A stretch of 64,000 bases of DNA from Pseudo-nitzschia pungens (lineage: Eukaryota; Bacillariophyta; Bacillariophyceae; Bacillariales; Bacillariaceae). The position numbers and the translations under genes were made by a program. Position 1 is the first letter of the stretch, and each line of letters starts with the position of its first letter. The notes beneath the pieces are model-generated. The model searched no databases. It was not told where the DNA came from and saw only the letters and a list, made by a program, of their open reading frames with translations. Shown here piece after piece: positions 61,193-64,000 of this stretch. The DNA lies in assembly GCA_037355855.1 (NCBI GenBank), contig CM074760.1, positions 3,836,501-3,900,500 on the forward strand. Reading direction: 5' to 3'.

Positions 61193-61795
61193 TTACTCGA
61201 TCCCAATCTCTTCAAAATCACTATTATTGTCTTCAAGTGAACCATCAAAAAGTGACGATGTGTTGTTGGTGATCGATTTCAACCTGAAGGCAATACTATT
61301 TCGTTGTGATTTGTCCCCTTTATCACAAGATGATCTAGGCGGTGCTAAAACTATCGTCGTGGGTTTGCTTTCCAAGGGTGAAGCAATATCGGAATTGGCG
61401 ATGGTACTTGAGAAAGAATTGTTCGAAATGATCGTCGGATGGTTGGCCTCTGTCGCCTGGGCGTTGAGCTGCTCGCAATCCATCGGCTGATCTCTTCCAT
61501 TGCTTCGACCCATCCTGGCTCTTAAATTCGCCTTCAGAGTCATTAGTTTTCCCCGCCGTTCGTCAGTTAACCGAGAAGTCACAGCTTCTTTGTGGGCCTG
61601 GATCAGCTCATTTCGCTTATCGATAATTTCTCTCCTTCGATGACGCTTTAGTTCAGTTCGAATGGAATTTTTTACGGCTTCATTTTGTTGCTTCCTTCGT
61701 TCGTTTTGTTCGCTCATCTGATAATAGCAGCAAACTCCATTGACCATAATACTTGCAGCCAAGTTCACCGCACAGAGAACATCTCCAACTACCAT
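61193..61795 (-). CDS. Small coiled-coil protein of unknown function
   Basis: A 200-residue ORF starting at the ATG at 61795; it is open three codons upstream without an ATG. The first ~25 residues (MVVGDVLCAVNLAASIMVNGVCCYY) are hydrophobic and could be a membrane anchor or signal. A highly charged helical stretch follows (NERRKQQNEAVKNSIRTELKRHRRREIIDKRNELIQAHKEAV), likely coiled coil. The C-terminal half is Ser/Asn-rich and ends DNNSDFEEIGIE. No family recognised. It lies convergent to the kinase gene, with about 300 bp between stop codons. It could be an over-prediction, but the charge pattern and the ATG support it. Confidence 0.6.
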   Translation of the reverse strand: MVVGDVLCAVNLAASIMVNGVCCYYQMSEQNERRKQQNEAVKNSIRTELKRHRRREIIDKRNELIQAHKEAVTSRLTDERRGKLMTLKANLRARMGRSNGRDQPMDCEQLNAQATEANHPTIISNNSFSSTIANSDIASPLESKPTTIVLAPPRSSCDKGDKSQRNSIAFRLKSITNNTSSLFDGSLEDNNSDFEEIGIE

Positions 61796-63051
61796 GATTT
61801 TCAATGATTCGTATTCTGTTGATACCTTGATGTGTTGCGGCTCTTCTTTTTGTGACTAAGGAACTAGAAAAAATCAACTTTTGATCAGTGGGGTACTGCA
61901 AGTATTGTTGGGATTGTCGAGGGTGAATGCGGAAGCACAAGTCTTGAAAGCGGATGCAGATATTTGCTTTCGACTAACAAGACATCTCAGAATCAGGTTA
62001 ACAACAGTGTTGGAGTCCCGACTCAACGGTTTCGGATCCGGACGACTTAAAAACTCAATGACGTTGTCTCAACGAGAAAATCGGGAGTTTCCGATTATTG
62101 AGGCGTTGTATGTTCCAAGACTTGGTCAGTGTATATGGGTTGTTGATTATGATTCTTCCCTATTGCCTTCCAATAGAGTAGAGTAGAAAATGGCTCTCAC
62201 CGAAACTTCGGATGTATTTCTTGTATCGCCCTCGGGAGTGAAAACACTCATACTTTTCTGACGCCCGTTTTGTGGTTGAATTGACCTCCCTAAAAAACTC
62301 GAAATTTTGTCCACGGACTGTGGACCATTTTGTCAGAAATTTTCTGTCGGGGGGTTTTAATTGGGAGTTGTGCAGTCTTAGCGCGCCAAATTCATCGTTT
62401 CTGTACTAAACATTGTGTCCCAACAATCGCGCACGCCGACGTCAAAAAATCTCACTTTTTTGACGATGACATCAAAAACAATCAATCTGACCCAACTTTT
62501 TCGTGATTTTTCGGCATTTTTCGGCATCACTGCAGTATGTACGTACGTACTGTACTACGGAATTCCTATCAGCTGTCACCCGGTTTCCGTAGAAATTAGT
62601 AGTTGAGGATTTAGAACCGGGGGACAGCTGATAGGAACTTTGTAGTATGTACGAGTTATGTCAATTCTTCCAATCATGGAAAGTGTTTCCGCTTTGAAGC
62701 ATTGACATCTTCGATTCAATATCTCCCCAATTAGGATGAGAGAAGATTGATTCATTCCAACAAGCGGCGCCCCATGAAAATCCAGGATCGATCATGACAT
62801 ACCGGTAACATTATTATCCTTAGGTATCAAGTTTACTTCGAGTACTACGTAACTATGAAGTAAATTTTTCGATCGGAGCCGTTGACAAAGAAGATTTTGA
62901 GAGGAGTTCATTTTCTTTTTGAAAAAAAAATGAATCTCAAGTTCAGCATAAATTTTTCAATAGAGGGAAGAGCGAATTTATGCATTTATCAGTTCGAAGC
63001 CAAATGAATTGTTCAATGAAACCTCAGAATCCGAAAGTTCATTTACTGCCA
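61796..63051. other. Intergenic region with a hairpin repeat
   Basis: About 1.26 kb. A 101-codon plus-strand frame (61881-62186) has no ATG and no recognisable content. Near 62290-62345 there is a short inverted pattern around TTTTGTCCACGGACTG, and the hairpin family member lies at 62547-62654. Confidence 0.5.
62547..62654. repeat. Hairpin repeat, related to the one at 10571-10680
   Basis: Left arm TACTACGGAATTCCTATCAG CTGTC pairs with GACAGCTGATAGGAACTTTGTAGTA on the right around a 40-nt spacer containing GTAGAAATTAGTAG. Flanked by GTACGTAC-type words. No coding capacity. Confidence 0.72.
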
Positions 63052-64000
63052 CTAAGCGTTGCTGCTGCTTTGTTGTTGGAGTTTGTCCCTGGTTGTCAAT
63101 CTAACCTTGATTATTTTCCTCTTGTTAGGATCACATTCCTCCAGAACGGACAAATCGATGATGTCTCCCTCACGTCGTTCTTCGATTGCTGCAATTAAAT
63201 CCTCCGTCTGACTAACTTGTTCACCGTTCACGGCGACAATCAGATCACCCAAAACCAACGATCCGACCGCATTTTGTGATGTTGCTTCCAACCCAGACAT
63301 AGACGCCGGACTATTCGGTATAACTTGCGCTACCAAACATCCATTTAATTGCCTACCCAATTGAGTTTCGATGTACTTGACGATCCTATCATCTACAAGA
63401 TTGATCCCAATCGTAGGTCGAACTATCTTCCCGTACTTAATGATTTGATTCACTACTCGACGAACCGTATCGACGGGAATTGCGAATCCGATTCCTACAT
63501 TTCCACCTGATGGAGCATATATCATCGTGTTCACACCGATCAATCGACCTCTACTATCCAGTAAGGGACCACCACTATTGCCCGGATTGATTGCGGCGTC
63601 TGTTTGGACACAACCACGAATGGGTCTTCCGCCGATACCGTTTATGTCACGACCCAACGCAGAAACGACACCTGTTGTTAGGGTATCATCTAAACCAAAC
63701 GGATTACCGATCGCCAACACACTTTGTCCCACTTGCAAATCATTCGATGTACCGACATCGATCGGCCGTGGAAGCCTGTTTCTGCCTTGTTTCACGATAC
63801 GAAGCACAGCGAGATCCTTTTCTGGTTCGACCCCGACAACCTTTGCCTCTAGGGCTTCTGCCATGTTAGCCAACTTCACCATAACAGTTTTGTTTTTGAG
63901 GCCATTATTGTTGTTGGCGCCAGGCGGTGAGAGAACATGATAGTTTGTAACGACATGACCCTTATCATCCCAAAGGAATCCGCTACCGGATCCCAATGGC
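63052..64000 (-). CDS. Deg/HtrA serine protease with PDZ domain, 5' end beyond the window
   Basis: The frame is open to the right edge of the window, so the N-terminus (and any targeting leader) is missing; about 315 residues are visible. The trypsin-like catalytic triad is complete: His in VVTNYHVLS, Asp in EKDLAVLRI, and Ser in NPGNSGGPLLDSRGRLIGVNT. Other family blocks are GNPFGLDDTLTTGVVSALGR and VGIGFAIPVDTVRRVVNQIIKYGKIVRP. A C-terminal PDZ domain follows (CLVAQVIPNSPASMSG, VLGDLIVAVNGEQVSQTEDLIAAIEERREGD). The arrangement is that of plastid DEG1/DEG8-class proteases, which degrade damaged photosystem II proteins; plastid location here is inference only. The stop is at 63052-63054. Confidence 0.94.
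   Translation of the reverse strand, partial: PLGSGSGFLWDDKGHVVTNYHVLSPPGANNNNGLKNKTVMVKLANMAEALEAKVVGVEPEKDLAVLRIVKQGRNRLPRPIDVGTSNDLQVGQSVLAIGNPFGLDDTLTTGVVSALGRDINGIGGRPIRGCVQTDAAINPGNSGGPLLDSRGRLIGVNTMIYAPSGGNVGIGFAIPVDTVRRVVNQIIKYGKIVRPTIGINLVDDRIVKYIETQLGRQLNGCLVAQVIPNSPASMSGLEATSQNAVGSLVLGDLIVAVNGEQVSQTEDLIAAIEERREGDIIDLSVLEECDPNKRKIIKVRLTTRDKLQQQSSSNA

Noticed and set aside
61881..62186. 101-codon plus-strand frame upstream of the small coiled-coil gene
   Set aside because: No ATG start and no protein features; kept only as a note.

Overview
The window is nuclear DNA of a eukaryote with short GT-AG introns, most likely a pennate diatom (stramenopile). The evidence is: (1) several proteins start with a signal peptide followed by an Ala-Phe motif of the diatom plastid-import (ASAFAP) type: lumazine synthase, SufE-BolA, an ABC1 kinase and an FKBP; (2) one protein carries the C-G-R-G-G-K-V-N-x-H-P-G-N block of the DUF6824 type that is abundant in diatoms; (3) there is a 9.7-kb Ty1/copia element of the CoDi type, with LDSHADT protease and YVDD reverse transcriptase. 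The genus cannot be read from the sequence.

Layout. 1-2.4 kb is a transposon nest: a DUF6818-type gene cut in two by a 526-bp palindromic foldback element, and a second foldback copy sitting inside a Stowaway/mariner-like element. 3.4-10 kb holds a RING-finger gene, an ankyrin gene and the spliceosomal WD40 gene PRL1/PLRG1. 10.8-22.6 kb is an LTR nest: a small element with 98-bp LTRs, a gag-like ORF and an isolated RNase H, split by a young, apparently intact copia element on the other strand with indistinguishable 896-bp LTRs. 23.5-48.9 kb is gene-dense: a large unrecognised low-complexity protein, a thylakoid-lumen-type FKBP, lumazine synthase, an ABC1/UbiB kinase, a mitochondrial carrier with micro-exons, an importin-7/8-type karyopherin, a sulfotransferase-like type II membrane protein, SufE-BolA and the DUF6824 protein. 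49.6-55.4 kb is an intact-looking Ty3/gypsy element with 185-bp LTRs and a GTGCA target duplication. 57.2-64 kb holds a large protein-kinase gene with an altered HRD motif, a small coiled-coil protein and a Deg/HtrA protease that runs off the right edge.

The host genes do not form a pathway, but five of about sixteen look plastid-directed: FKBP, RibH, ABC1K and SufE-BolA by their leaders, the Deg protease only by family. Many gene-free stretches are unusually rich in short words built from GTAAG/CTTAC and ACCGGT. The most notable observations are the in-frame single UGA between gag and pol in both unrelated LTR elements, the gag plus RNase H mini-element with a half-tRNA-iMet primer site, the palindromic foldback family, and host-site reconstructions in which removing an insertion rejoins a reading frame exactly. 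Exon boundaries were derived by hand from splice consensus and protein-family continuity; no searches were run.
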